This document shows, in pieces, positions 1 through 7,305 of a stretch of DNA of 20,009 nucleotides. Numbering within the stretch: the first letter of the stretch is position 1; every line of letters starts with the position of its first letter. The notes under the pieces are model-generated. The model was not told the origin of the DNA. It made no database searches and was given only the letters and a program-made list of their open reading frames with translations. This DNA is from JANNRA01 sp031401035 (GTDB taxonomy: Bacteria; Desulfobacterota; Binatia; HRBIN30; CADEER01): contig JANNRA010000096.1 of assembly GCA_031401035.1 (NCBI GenBank), forward strand, positions 1 through 20,009, written 5' to 3'. A program made the position numbers and the translations under genes.

Positions 1-110
1 CGCGGCCACCCCGGCGCCCCCCGCGGGGGGGGGGCCCCCGGGGGGGGGGGGGTTTGGTTGGGGGCCCCCCCCCCCTTCGGCCGCCGCCCCCCGCGGGGGG
101 GCGCCCTCCA
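1..110. other. G/C homopolymer low-complexity contig end
   Basis: This stretch is almost entirely runs of G and C, several longer than ten bases, with one short TTTGGTTG interruption. Nothing else in the window looks like it. It reads as poorly resolved sequence at the edge of an assembly. No stop codon interrupts the frame of the gene that follows, but the residues it would encode are only poly-Gly/Pro/Arg and should not be trusted. Confidence 0.6.
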
Positions 111-130
111 GGCGGCCGGTACGGGACGTC

Positions 131-931
131 GTGGCGGTAGAGAGCGCTGGCGCGGGGGCCGTGCAGGTCTACGATCGCGCCGCCGGACTCGGCCTGACGG
201 CGCGCGTCGACATCGACGCGCACGGCGCCGCGACGAGCCGTGTCCTGCTCTTCCGCGGCGGGAGCGAAGTGGCGCTGTTCACCGGCGAGACGGCCGACGG
301 CACGCGGCCGGCGCGAGGGCCGCGCTTTCTGCCCGCGGCCGGCGGCTTCCAGCTGTGCTTCGAGGGCCATCTCCTGGCCACCGACGATGGCCGGCTCTAC
401 GTCGACCTCGAATCCGCCCTCGCCGCCTCACGCCTGCTGGCGGTGCGCATCGAGCTGCGCTTTGCGACGCTGGGCGACGACTACGGACGCATCCGCGGCG
501 AGGTCGCGATCGACGGGCAGCGTCTGACGCTCGACGCCTGCGGCTTCGCCCGCCCCGGCGCCCTGCAGCGCGCCGGCGGCGATCGATGGCAGTCGCAGTT
601 CAGTCTGCACGCCGCCTTCACTCCCGAGCGCGCGCTGCGCGTCCGCCACGCCGTTCCCGGCGCGACGACGCTGCAGGAACTCCGCACCGCCGCGCCGCGC
701 CCGATCGCCCCGCTGGCGGTGCTCTTCGACGGCGACCCGTACACCCCGCGCCGCATCGCGGTCGGCACCGAGCTGGTCGCCGAGCCGATCTCGCGCATGG
801 CGATCCAGCGCCCACTCGGCCCGGACCGCGTCGCCCGCGTCACCTTCGGCGTCGCCCGCGTCGTGCACGCGGGCGCCGAGGGCTTCGGCTTCTACGAGTA
901 CGCCCGAGCCCTCGTGCCAGCGGCACCTTAG
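131..931 (+). CDS. Unknown protein, 5'-truncated, possibly AttH/CrtC-like beta fold
   Basis: I do not recognise this protein with confidence. The frame is open all the way to the left edge, so the GTG at 131 is only the first usable codon and the true start is probably lost in the low-complexity end. The 266 visible residues are rich in alternating beta-strand patterns (for example RLYVDLES, RIELRFATLG, RIRGEVAIDGQRL) and end in VARVTFGVARVV and GFGFYEYARAL. There is no signal peptide, membrane segment or catalytic motif. The two-part beta-rich organisation with a GFYEY-type ending recalls the double lipocalin-like fold of AttH/CrtC relatives found near acyl-CoA and steroid genes, but that is only a fold-level impression. 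It converges with the acyl-CoA dehydrogenase gene, 13 bases away. Confidence 0.6.
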   Translation: MAVESAGAGAVQVYDRAAGLGLTARVDIDAHGAATSRVLLFRGGSEVALFTGETADGTRPARGPRFLPAAGGFQLCFEGHLLATDDGRLYVDLESALAASRLLAVRIELRFATLGDDYGRIRGEVAIDGQRLTLDACGFARPGALQRAGGDRWQSQFSLHAAFTPERALRVRHAVPGATTLQELRTAAPRPIAPLAVLFDGDPYTPRRIAVGTELVAEPISRMAIQRPLGPDRVARVTFGVARVVHAGAEGFGFYEYARALVPAAP

Positions 932-944
932 CCGGTCGGGAGGC

Positions 945-2099
945 CTACGCCGACGCCGACTCCGGCGCGTCCAGCACCACCTGCGCCACCAGTTCGCGAT
1001 TGTGGGTCGCGTCGCCGAAGGTCACCTCCGACCCCTTGGCGCGCTTGAAGTACAGGTGCATGTCGTGCTCCCAGGTGAAGCCGATGCCGCCGTGGATCTG
1101 GATGCCCTCGGCCGAGACGAAGCGGTAGGCGTCGGAGGTGTAGGCCTTCGCCATGCAGGCCGCGAGGTGCGCCTCGGGCACATCGTTCGCGACCGCCCAG
1201 GCGGCGTAGTAGGTGGCCGACTTGGCGCTCTCCACCTGCACCATCATGTTGGCGCACTTGTGCTGGATGGCCTGGAAGCTCCCGATCGGCTTGCCGAACT
1301 GCTCGCGCACCTTGGCGTACTCGACGCTCATCTCCAGCACCTTCTGGGCGCCGCCGCACATCTCGGCACAGAGGGCGACCTTGGCGCGGTCAATCAGGCG
1401 GTCGAGCAACGGCCAGCCCTTGCCGACCGCGCCGAGCACGGCGTCCCTGCCGACACTGACGCCGTCGAAGGTCACCTCGCAGAGCTTGCGCGTCTGATCC
1501 ATCGTCTTCAGCACGCGCAGGCCGACCCCCTTGGCCTTGCGCTCGACCACCAGCAGGGTGACGCCGTCGGCGCCGGCGCCGGCGGTGCGCACCGGGACGA
1601 TGAGCAGGTCGGCGTTGTGCGCGTCGTGCACGAACAGCTTAGTACCCGACAACGAGTAGCCGCCGCCCGCCGCCGTGGCGGCCAGCTGGATGCCGTCGGC
1701 GTCCCAGCGACCGCTCTCTTCCACCTGCGCCAGCGTGGCGCGCAGCGAGCCGTCGGCCAGGCCGGGCAGCCACTGCTGCTTCTGCGCCGCCGAGCCGCCG
1801 AGGTCGATGGCGATGCCGCCGAGGATGGTCGAGGCGAAGAACGGGCCCGGGAAGACGACCTTGCCCATCTCCTCGAGCACCACCACCATGTCGACCATGT
1901 TCAGGCCGGCGCCACCGTACGCTTCCGGAATGATCAGACTGGTCCAGCCGAGGCCGACCATCTTCTTCCACTGATCCTCGGCAAAGCCGCGCTCGTCCTC
2001 CATCATCTGCCGCACATAGGTCATCGGGCACTCGGCCTCGAGGAACCCGCGCACGCTCTGCCGCAACATGTCCTGCTCTTCGCTGAATCCAAAATCCAT
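945..2099 (-). CDS. Acyl-CoA dehydrogenase
   Basis: FAD-dependent alpha,beta-desaturation of an acyl-CoA, passing electrons to ETF in the cytoplasm. The 384 residues are full length for the family. The N-terminal helical domain starts MDFGFSEEQ; a typical GWTSLIIPEAYGGAG stretch lies near residues 50-65; the middle beta-domain includes YSLSGTKLFVHDA; the C-terminal helical domain carries REQFGKPIGSFQAIQH. The late signature HGGIGFTWEHDMHLYFKR places the likely catalytic base at Glu344, matching Glu376 of MCAD. The ATG at 2099 is preceded by a good GGAGG ribosome site. It lies 21 bases behind the HMG-CoA-synthase-like gene and is surely co-transcribed with it. The FadE-like subgroup often acts on steroid side chains or branched acids, but the substrate cannot be read from sequence. 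Confidence 0.95.
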   Translation of the reverse strand: MDFGFSEEQDMLRQSVRGFLEAECPMTYVRQMMEDERGFAEDQWKKMVGLGWTSLIIPEAYGGAGLNMVDMVVVLEEMGKVVFPGPFFASTILGGIAIDLGGSAAQKQQWLPGLADGSLRATLAQVEESGRWDADGIQLAATAAGGGYSLSGTKLFVHDAHNADLLIVPVRTAGAGADGVTLLVVERKAKGVGLRVLKTMDQTRKLCEVTFDGVSVGRDAVLGAVGKGWPLLDRLIDRAKVALCAEMCGGAQKVLEMSVEYAKVREQFGKPIGSFQAIQHKCANMMVQVESAKSATYYAAWAVANDVPEAHLAACMAKAYTSDAYRFVSAEGIQIHGGIGFTWEHDMHLYFKRAKGSEVTFGDATHNRELVAQVVLDAPESASA

Positions 2100-2120
2100 G
2101 TGATCCTCCGCTGAACGCGC

Positions 2121-3527
2121 TTACGCGGCCGGCCGCGCCTTCCAGAAGTAGTTCTGTATGCCCGAGCCCTCGTGGTACTTGCGAAAGGTCAGTTCGACCG
2201 GCATGTCGACCTCGACCTGATCGGGATCCACGTCGGTGAGTTGCACGTAGACGCGCGCCCCGCCGTCGAGCGCGACGACGCCGTGCGTGGTCGGCGCATC
2301 CGGTGAGTCGTGAATGTAGTCGTTGGTGAAGGTGAACAGCGTCCCGCGCTGGCCGAGCTTCACCTCGTCGAGCCCCGCGTGCTGGCCGCACTCGATGCAT
2401 ACCTGGTGGCGCGGGAACTGCACGACGCCGCACTGCGGGCAGCGGCCGCCGTGCAGCGACAGCACCGTGCGGCGGTCGCGGAACAACACCACCGGGGTCG
2501 ACAGGTCGTCGCCGCCGCTCTCCTTCTTGATCAGCTTGCGAAAGCGCGCGTAGCGACCGTACGACGGCAACAGGCGCTTGCGCTCGACCTGGGCGACGAC
2601 ACTGGCGCGCGTGCGATAGGCGGCGAGGCGCGCGGTGGCGCGCAACAGCAGCGCGTCGGCGCCGTCGCCGTAACCGACCACCAGGATCAGGTCGCCCGGC
2701 TTGGCCTGCTCGAGCGCGGCCGCCAACAGCAGCAGCGGCTGCGCCGTGCCGACGTCGCCGAGCAGCGTCCACAGCGTGTCCTGCAGCTGGGTCTTCGGAT
2801 CGAGCTGCAGTGCCTTGGCGACGACGGCGACGGCGCGCGGGTTGGGCGCGGCGATGACGGCGCGGGCGATCGATGCCGGCGGCGTCGCCGTCGCCTTGAG
2901 CAGGCCGGCGACGGCGGCGATGACCAGCGGCGGGTAGCCGAGCTTGGCCTCGAAGGCGCCGGGGAAGGCGTGCAGGAACTCGTGCTCATCGGCGCGCCAG
3001 GTGCCGAGGATGTCCTCGCTGACGCCGTGCACGCCCACCACCTCGGCGATCACGTCCTCGCCGTTGCCGACCACGACGGCGGCACCCGCATCGCCGTAAC
3101 TCTGCTCGGCGATGGTATCGGGCTCGCCCATGCGGCAGTCGCCGGCACACACCAACGCCGTCGCGGCGCCGGCCTGCACCGCGTCGAGCGCCGCGCGCAG
3201 CGCCGTCGTGCCGGCGCGCAGGCTCTCGCCGAAGTCGGCGGTGCGCACGGTCGGCGGCGCGTCGAGTACCGCGGCGACGGTGGCGGCGCTCGACTTCTCG
3301 CGATACGGCGGCGTCGTGCTGGCGAAGTACACCGCCGCCAGGCGCGCCGCGCCACCGGCCGGCAGCGCGTGCAGCGCGGCGTTGACGGCCATCGTCAGGC
3401 TGTCCTCGTCGTGGCCGGCGACGGCCTTCTCGCCGCCCATCGACGGATGCCCCCATTCCTTCGCGATCACCTCGCGCGCGAGGCGGTAGCGCGGCACGTA
3501 CGACCCGAACCCGACGATCCCTGCCAT
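2121..3527 (-). CDS. HMG-CoA-synthase-like thiolase-fold protein fused to DUF35 zinc ribbon/OB fold
   Basis: This 468-residue protein has two parts. Residues 1 to about 320 form a thiolase-fold domain like HMG-CoA synthase and KAS III (IVGFGSYVPRYRLAREVI at the start, YGDAGAAVVVG in the middle). The last 130 residues are a DUF35 module: a rubredoxin-like zinc ribbon (CPQCG ... CIECG) and an OB fold (GTLFTFTNDYI, YVQLTDVD). In separate-gene systems DUF35 proteins bind the acyl-CoA side of thiolases, so the fusion makes sense. Where HMG-CoA synthases have the nucleophile in N-A-C-x-G-G-T, this protein reads E-S-L-R-A-G-T, with Leu103 in place of Cys. The start at 3527 is preferred because MAGIVGFG aligns with family N-termini; the frame is open upstream to 3638. 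It is the first gene of the operon with the acyl-CoA dehydrogenase. The substrate is unknown. Confidence 0.88.
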   Translation of the reverse strand: MAGIVGFGSYVPRYRLAREVIAKEWGHPSMGGEKAVAGHDEDSLTMAVNAALHALPAGGAARLAAVYFASTTPPYREKSSAATVAAVLDAPPTVRTADFGESLRAGTTALRAALDAVQAGAATALVCAGDCRMGEPDTIAEQSYGDAGAAVVVGNGEDVIAEVVGVHGVSEDILGTWRADEHEFLHAFPGAFEAKLGYPPLVIAAVAGLLKATATPPASIARAVIAAPNPRAVAVVAKALQLDPKTQLQDTLWTLLGDVGTAQPLLLLAAALEQAKPGDLILVVGYGDGADALLLRATARLAAYRTRASVVAQVERKRLLPSYGRYARFRKLIKKESGGDDLSTPVVLFRDRRTVLSLHGGRCPQCGVVQFPRHQVCIECGQHAGLDEVKLGQRGTLFTFTNDYIHDSPDAPTTHGVVALDGGARVYVQLTDVDPDQVEVDMPVELTFRKYHEGSGIQNYFWKARPAA

Positions 3528-3603
3528 GGTGTGATGATTCCCCCGAACGCCTGCAAAAGTCCGATCCCGCGCGGCTACCACACGTCGTTGGGGAGGGAAA
3601 GCT

Positions 3604-3636
3604 GGCGGGCGCGGCGCGGCAGGAGCCGCGCCCGCC
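3604..3636 (-). terminator. Strong GC hairpin just after the DHH gene
   Basis: A perfect 12-bp inverted repeat, GGCGGGCGCGGC (3604-3615) and its complement (3625-3636) with a 9-base loop, begins one base after the stop codon of the DHH gene. On the minus strand it is followed by AGCTTTCCC rather than a U-run. It is a credible transcription end or mRNA-stabilising hairpin separating the DHH gene from the acyl-CoA operon. Confidence 0.55.
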
Positions 3637-3637
3637 A

Positions 3638-4660
3638 TCAGGGGCAGAGCCTGACCGCCGGCTGCCCCGCCATGCCGACCGCGGCGATCAGGCGGTCGCG
3701 CACCTGGGCGGCCGTCGCCTCCCAGTCGGCGTCGGCCGGCAGCGCGACGCGGCCGCCGGCGATCATGTCGTGGCCGCCGGCGTGGTCGCTGCCGAGCACC
3801 TGCTGCAGGAGTTCGCCGGCGTTGACGTCGCGGTTGGTGGTGCGCAGCGACACATAAAGGCGGCCGTCGTAGCGGCCGAGCGCCGCCGCCCAGTCGACAT
3901 CGTCGCAGCGCAGCAGGAAATCGGCCATCTCGGCAACCATGTCGGGGTAGCGGATATCGCCGAGAATGGAGACCACGGCGCGGTCGTAGACCAGCGCCGA
4001 CGCGATGGCGCTGCGGAAGGCGCCGAAGTACTCGCGCGGCACGCGCGCGTTCTCGATCTTTGCCAGGCGGCGTTTGTTGGTGTGCGGATAGAGAAAGCTG
4101 CAGGCGTCCATGTCCGGGGTCGACGCCTCACGGCCGAGATCCTGGGTCTCGGCCATGATGCCGTAGAAGAGCGCCGTGGCGATCTTGGTCTCGACGCGCA
4201 GGCGGACATCAATCAGATATTCGGTCAAAATGGTCGATGTGGCGCCGTAGCCCTCGCGCAGGTCGGTGAACGGCAGATCGCGCGTCTGGACGTACTGCGG
4301 GTGGTGGTCGATGACGATCGTCGGCCGGACGCCGGACGGCAGCGAGTTGTTGGTGCGGCCGGGCTGCGTGTCGACCAGCGCCACCTGCACGTCGGGCGCG
4401 TCCAGCGCCAGTTCGCCGACCGGCACCAACGGAATGTTCAGATAGCGCACCATGGCGCGATTCTCGGCCCGGCCGACATAGCCGCCGAGCGCGATGGTCG
4501 CATCCTTGTCGGCCAACTCGCGGGCCAGAAAGCGCAATGTCGCGGCGCTGGCGAGGGCGTCCGGATCGGGATTGTCATGCGGCAGGATGATCAGCGGGCC
4601 CGGCCGCTCCAGTGCCGCGAGCAACTCAGGAGGCACGCCCCTGCTCGATCCGTTGCCCAT
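3638..4660 (-). CDS. DHH/DHHA1 family phosphoesterase (NrnA-like)
   Basis: A 340-residue cytoplasmic metal-dependent phosphoesterase of the DHH superfamily, the fold of RecJ, NrnA nano-RNase/pAp phosphatase and c-di-AMP phosphodiesterases. Motif I is HDNPDPDA (residues 28-35), an isolated metal Asp sits in VALVDTQPG (Asp97), the signature DHHP is at 118-121, and the DHHA1 substrate loop appears as GGHDMIAGG near residues 294-302. There are no membrane or sensor domains, so NrnA-like removal of short oligonucleotides or pAp is the likeliest role. The ATG at 4660 is chosen because the motif-bearing domain begins shortly after it and the upstream open frame (to 4849) overlaps the divergent gene. 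A promoter-like element ends only a few bases before this start. It is transcribed away from the SirB1-type gene. Confidence 0.9.
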   Translation of the reverse strand: MGNGSSRGVPPELLAALERPGPLIILPHDNPDPDALASAATLRFLARELADKDATIALGGYVGRAENRAMVRYLNIPLVPVGELALDAPDVQVALVDTQPGRTNNSLPSGVRPTIVIDHHPQYVQTRDLPFTDLREGYGATSTILTEYLIDVRLRVETKIATALFYGIMAETQDLGREASTPDMDACSFLYPHTNKRRLAKIENARVPREYFGAFRSAIASALVYDRAVVSILGDIRYPDMVAEMADFLLRCDDVDWAAALGRYDGRLYVSLRTTNRDVNAGELLQQVLGSDHAGGHDMIAGGRVALPADADWEATAAQVRDRLIAAVGMAGQPAVRLCP

Positions 4661-4670
4661 ACGCGCGGTC

Positions 4671-4699
4671 GGTATAGTCCCGCCGGGGCGGGCTGTCCA
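4671..4699 (-). promoter_or_regulatory. Sigma-70-like promoter for the DHH gene
   Basis: On the minus strand TGGACA (4699-4694) and TATACC (4676-4671) are separated by exactly 17 bases: one mismatch to the -35 consensus and two to the -10. The spacer holds a perfect 6-bp inverted repeat CCCGCC/GGCGGG (4679-4692), a possible operator. Transcription would start near 4664, about four bases before the ATG, so the transcript may be leaderless. No ribosome site is visible. Confidence 0.5.
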
Positions 4700-4775
4700 C
4701 GGCCGGCCGCAGTCACCCGAGCGCGCGGCGCCGGGCGTTTCCATCGCCAGCATCATTCGGTATGTGCGAACCGGC

Positions 4776-5612
4776 ATGTCGACCGCCGCATCCGCGCGCC
4801 AGCGCTTCGCCGCCCTAGTCGGCGACCCGGACGGGCACCTCGATCTCACCGAGGCGGCGTTGCTGATCGCCGCCGAGGCCTATCCCGGACTCGACCTGGA
4901 CCAGTACCGGCGTGCCCTCGACGACCTCGCCAGCGGCGCGGCGCCGGGCCTGCGGGCGGCTGGGTCGGACCTCGACCGGGTGCGCGCGCTGATCGCCTAT
5001 CTGGCCGGCGAGCAACGTTTCAGTGGCAACCAGGCCGACTACTACGATCGCCGCAACAGCTTCCTGACCGATGTGCTCGATCGCCGTACCGGCATCCCGA
5101 TCACGCTCGCGCTGGTCTACATCGAGGTCGCGCGCCGCCTCGACCTGCCGGTGGTCGGGGTCGGTTTCCCCGGCCACTTCCTGGCCAAGTACGCCGGCGC
5201 TGCGGATGTCGTCTTCGACCCGTTCTTCGGCCGCGTCCTCAGTGAACCCGACTGCGCGGCGCGCCTGCACGCGGCCCTCGGCGCCGCTGCCCCGTTCGAC
5301 CGCCGCCACCTGCGGGCCGCGACGCCGCGCGAGATCCTGGTACGCATCCTGCGCAATCTCAAGCACATCCATCTGCAGGCGCGCGAGTTCGAAGCGGCGC
5401 TGACCTGCAGCGACCGCATCCTGCTGGTCGAACCCGGGCTGGCGGCAGAACTGCGCGACCGCGGCCTGCTCTACCAGCAGCTCGACTGCCTCGGCGCCGC
5501 GCGCGCCGACCTCGAACGCTTCCTGGCGCTGGCCCCGAACGACGACAGCGCCGCGGTAGTGCGCGAGCGCCTGATCGCCCTGCGCCGCCACGCCGGCTCG
5601 ACGCTGCACTGA
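4776..5612 (+). CDS. SirB1-type transglutaminase-like/TPR protein
   Basis: A 278-residue protein of the SirB1/YchA family. The N-terminal transglutaminase-like domain has the family hallmarks YYDRRNSFLTDVLDRRTGIPITLALVY (residues 89-115, quoted only as a landmark span), then VGVGFPGHFLAKY (127-139) with the His of the fold. The last 70 residues form TPR helices (LILVEPGLAAELRDRGLLY-type pattern, then LGAARADLERFLALAPND). The family's biochemical role is not established; most members lack the full Cys-His-Asp triad and are often encoded beside prmC/hemK or kdsA, which are not seen here. The ATG at 4776 was chosen because the upstream extension overlaps the divergent DHH gene and promoter. It converges with the toxin gene. 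Confidence 0.88.
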   Translation: MSTAASARQRFAALVGDPDGHLDLTEAALLIAAEAYPGLDLDQYRRALDDLASGAAPGLRAAGSDLDRVRALIAYLAGEQRFSGNQADYYDRRNSFLTDVLDRRTGIPITLALVYIEVARRLDLPVVGVGFPGHFLAKYAGAADVVFDPFFGRVLSEPDCAARLHAALGAAAPFDRRHLRAATPREILVRILRNLKHIHLQAREFEAALTCSDRILLVEPGLAAELRDRGLLYQQLDCLGAARADLERFLALAPNDDSAAVVRERLIALRRHAGSTLH

Positions 5613-5631
5613 ACCGTGAGGTCGATCGCCG

Positions 5632-5928
5632 TCACGTCGACTCGTGACCGCCCATCAAGCGGTCGATCATCGCGTCCGCGAAGACCTCATAGACGATACT
5701 GCGTCGCTCGGCGTACACGCAGTCGACCGAACGCGAGTGGGCGAAGCTGAGGATGACCCGGTACGGCCCGACGCGCAGGCGGGCATAGTCCTGCAATGGG
5801 CCATCGAGACTCTTGATGTCCCCCTTGCCCTGCTGCAGCTCGCGCAGCGCCTGGCGGATCCTCCGGCGCGGCTCCGGAGCCAGCGTCCGCACGAAGGCGA
5901 CCACCTGCGGCGCAAGGCGAACCTTCAT
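5632..5928 (-). CDS. RelE/ParE-family toxin
   Basis: A 98-residue small basic protein with the RelE/ParE fold: an N-terminal helical hairpin (VVAFVRTLAPEPRRRIRQAL) followed by beta strands carrying the classic LDGPLQDYARLRVGPYRVILSF pattern (landmark near residues 41-62) and ending in an Arg/Tyr-containing strand, ERRSIVYEVF. RelE-type members cut mRNA on the ribosome; ParE-type members poison gyrase. The conserved Arg and Tyr favour the RelE side without proving it. Its ATG overlaps the antitoxin stop by four bases (ATGA), so the two are translationally coupled. It converges with the SirB1-type gene 19 bases away. Confidence 0.9.
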   Translation of the reverse strand: MKVRLAPQVVAFVRTLAPEPRRRIRQALRELQQGKGDIKSLDGPLQDYARLRVGPYRVILSFAHSRSVDCVYAERRSIVYEVFADAMIDRLMGGHEST

Positions 5929-6179
5929 TCGTCGCCGGCAAGGGCCGACAGCGGCAGAAACTTCGTCTTGCCCGCTCGATGCGCGGCAATGGCCCGCACG
6001 GCGTCCGGATTGGCGAGGAGCTCCATCGTCTCGACGATCGCCTCCATGCGCTCGCGCGAGACGAGGTATGCGACCGTGTCGTTGCGGCGCCGGATGCGCA
6101 CGGCGTCGCCCTGCTCGGCCTGGCGGATGAGGCGCGGCAGCTGCGTCTGCGCCTCGGTCACAGAATAAGTAGAACTCAT
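5925..6179 (-). CDS. Phd/YefM-family antitoxin
   Basis: An 84-residue antitoxin. The N-terminal Phd/YefM DNA-binding fold reads STYSVTEAQTQLPRLIRQAEQGDAVRIRRRNDTVAYLVS over residues 2-40 (landmark), with the typical TEAxxxLxxLI and VxIxRRN patterns. The acidic and hydrophobic C-terminal tail after residue 45 would wrap the toxin. It is the first gene of the pair, as usual for this family, and has an AAAGG ribosome site directly before the ATG. The inverted repeat 15 bases upstream is a plausible autoregulatory site. It lies immediately downstream of the hydrolase gene on the same strand, so read-through is possible. Confidence 0.9.
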   Translation of the reverse strand: MSSTYSVTEAQTQLPRLIRQAEQGDAVRIRRRNDTVAYLVSRERMEAIVETMELLANPDAVRAIAAHRAGKTKFLPLSALAGDE

Positions 6180-6193
6180 TGCCTTTCTACCTA

Positions 6194-6214
6194 GACCGAC
6201 CGCGCGGGTCGGTC
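6194..6214. promoter_or_regulatory. Inverted repeat upstream of the antitoxin gene
   Basis: GACCGACC (6194-6201) and its perfect complement GGTCGGTC (6207-6214) flank five bases. The element sits 15 bases before the antitoxin start and overlaps the last bases of the hydrolase stop codon. Phd/YefM antitoxins repress through short palindromes in this position. A weak terminator for the hydrolase is the alternative, but no U-run follows. Confidence 0.45.
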
Positions 6215-7211
6215 AATGCGGAACGGCGACCTCGTCCCCAGGGGCCGCGAAGAAGTCGATCAACAGCCGGCTGATCACCTCCGGTTCCTCCTGGATTACC
6301 CAGTGCGTCCCGCTGGCCAGCTCGACGACGCGACCGTTGTCGAGGAAGCGGGCGCTGCGCCGGCTGAGGTCGGCGGGAATGAACGCGTCGTGCGGCGCCA
6401 GCAGGAGCAGCGTCGGCACGGCGATGCGCTGCTCGTGCGCGTACTGCGCCGGAAAACGATACGCCGCCCGGTACCAGTTCACCGTCGCGCGGCGCGCCCC
6501 GGGTTGATCCCAGGCGGAGCGGAAGAGATCCATCACCGGCTCGGGAAACGTACCCGGCCGCGAGGTGTTGCGGAGGTTGCTGGCCAGCAGCCAGTAGTTG
6601 CCGAGGCGGACCGTGAACTCCGGTATCCATGGCGCCTGCATGAACGTCCGGTACCAGTTGACCGTGTCCTCCTTGGACTCGTACCCATCACCGGCCTGCG
6701 GATGCGGCGTGTCGATGATCGCCAGGCGGCGCACGCGCGCCGGGTGATCGATCGCCACTTTCCAGGCGACGCCGCCGCCCCAATCGTGGCCGGCGAGATC
6801 GGCGCGTGCGTAGCCGAGCGCGGCGATCAAGCCGACGACGTCGGCGGCCAAGGCGTCGATGCGGTAGGCCTCGATCCACTGCGGCTTGTCGGAGAGGTTG
6901 TAGCCGCGCTGATCCGGCGCGATGACGCGGAAGCCGGCCGCGGCCAGGCGCGCCATGACGTGCCGCCACGCGCACCAGAACTCCGGAAAGCCGTGCAGCA
7001 GGACCACCGGATCGCCGTCCGCCGGACCCGCCGACACGACGTGCAGCGTCACGTCACCGACGTCGACGCGGCGGCTCTCGAAGGCGACGCCCAGCTCCGC
7101 CGTCGCCGCCGCCACCGCATCGCGCGGCGGCTGCGCACCGCGCAGGTACGAGACCGTCACCACCCCGGCGACAAGAACCGCGCTTGCTGCCATCGTTCGG
7201 CCCATCCGCAT
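6213..7211 (-). CDS. Alpha/beta hydrolase, epoxide hydrolase-like
   Basis: A 332-residue alpha/beta hydrolase. The oxyanion motif HGFPE is at 73-77, the nucleophile is Asp143 in GHDWGGG, the acid is likely Asp275 (APHDAF) and the base His303 (GTHWVIQEEP). HGxP plus an Asp nucleophile is the pattern of soluble epoxide hydrolases and haloacetate dehalogenases. The cap region contains NWYRTF and NWYRAAYR, which supply candidate lid tyrosines, so epoxide hydrolysis is favoured. Residues 7-26 form a hydrophobic segment (MAASAVLVAGVVTVSYLRGA) after basic residues, so the enzyme is probably membrane-anchored or exported. Start choice is between ATG at 7211 and 7205; the longer frame runs under the Nudix gene. 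It is divergent from that gene across 94 bases. Confidence 0.88.
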   Translation of the reverse strand: MRMGRTMAASAVLVAGVVTVSYLRGAQPPRDAVAAATAELGVAFESRRVDVGDVTLHVVSAGPADGDPVVLLHGFPEFWCAWRHVMARLAAAGFRVIAPDQRGYNLSDKPQWIEAYRIDALAADVVGLIAALGYARADLAGHDWGGGVAWKVAIDHPARVRRLAIIDTPHPQAGDGYESKEDTVNWYRTFMQAPWIPEFTVRLGNYWLLASNLRNTSRPGTFPEPVMDLFRSAWDQPGARRATVNWYRAAYRFPAQYAHEQRIAVPTLLLLAPHDAFIPADLSRRSARFLDNGRVVELASGTHWVIQEEPEVISRLLIDFFAAPGDEVAVPH

Positions 7212-7305
7212 GGCGCGGCCTCTAGCACGCCCGGCGCCCGCGCCTCGACCCGCCGTCGCGTCGTTGCCCCGCCGCGGTCCGCGTGGCAACGGTCCCAGGG
7301 CGACC

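Noticed and set aside
58..1128. Alternative plus-strand frame over the first gene
   Set aside because: Its product is Arg-rich nonsense, and it overlaps the end of the acyl-CoA dehydrogenase.
1002..2114. Long open frame on the plus strand opposite the acyl-CoA dehydrogenase
   Set aside because: Its protein is Arg/His/Ala-rich with no known motif and mirrors a full-length acyl-CoA dehydrogenase; this is a normal effect of high GC.
2310..3857. 515-codon plus-strand frame opposite the HMG-CoA-synthase-like gene
   Set aside because: It is low-complexity Arg/Gly/Ala sequence with no domain; the minus-strand gene has clear motifs.
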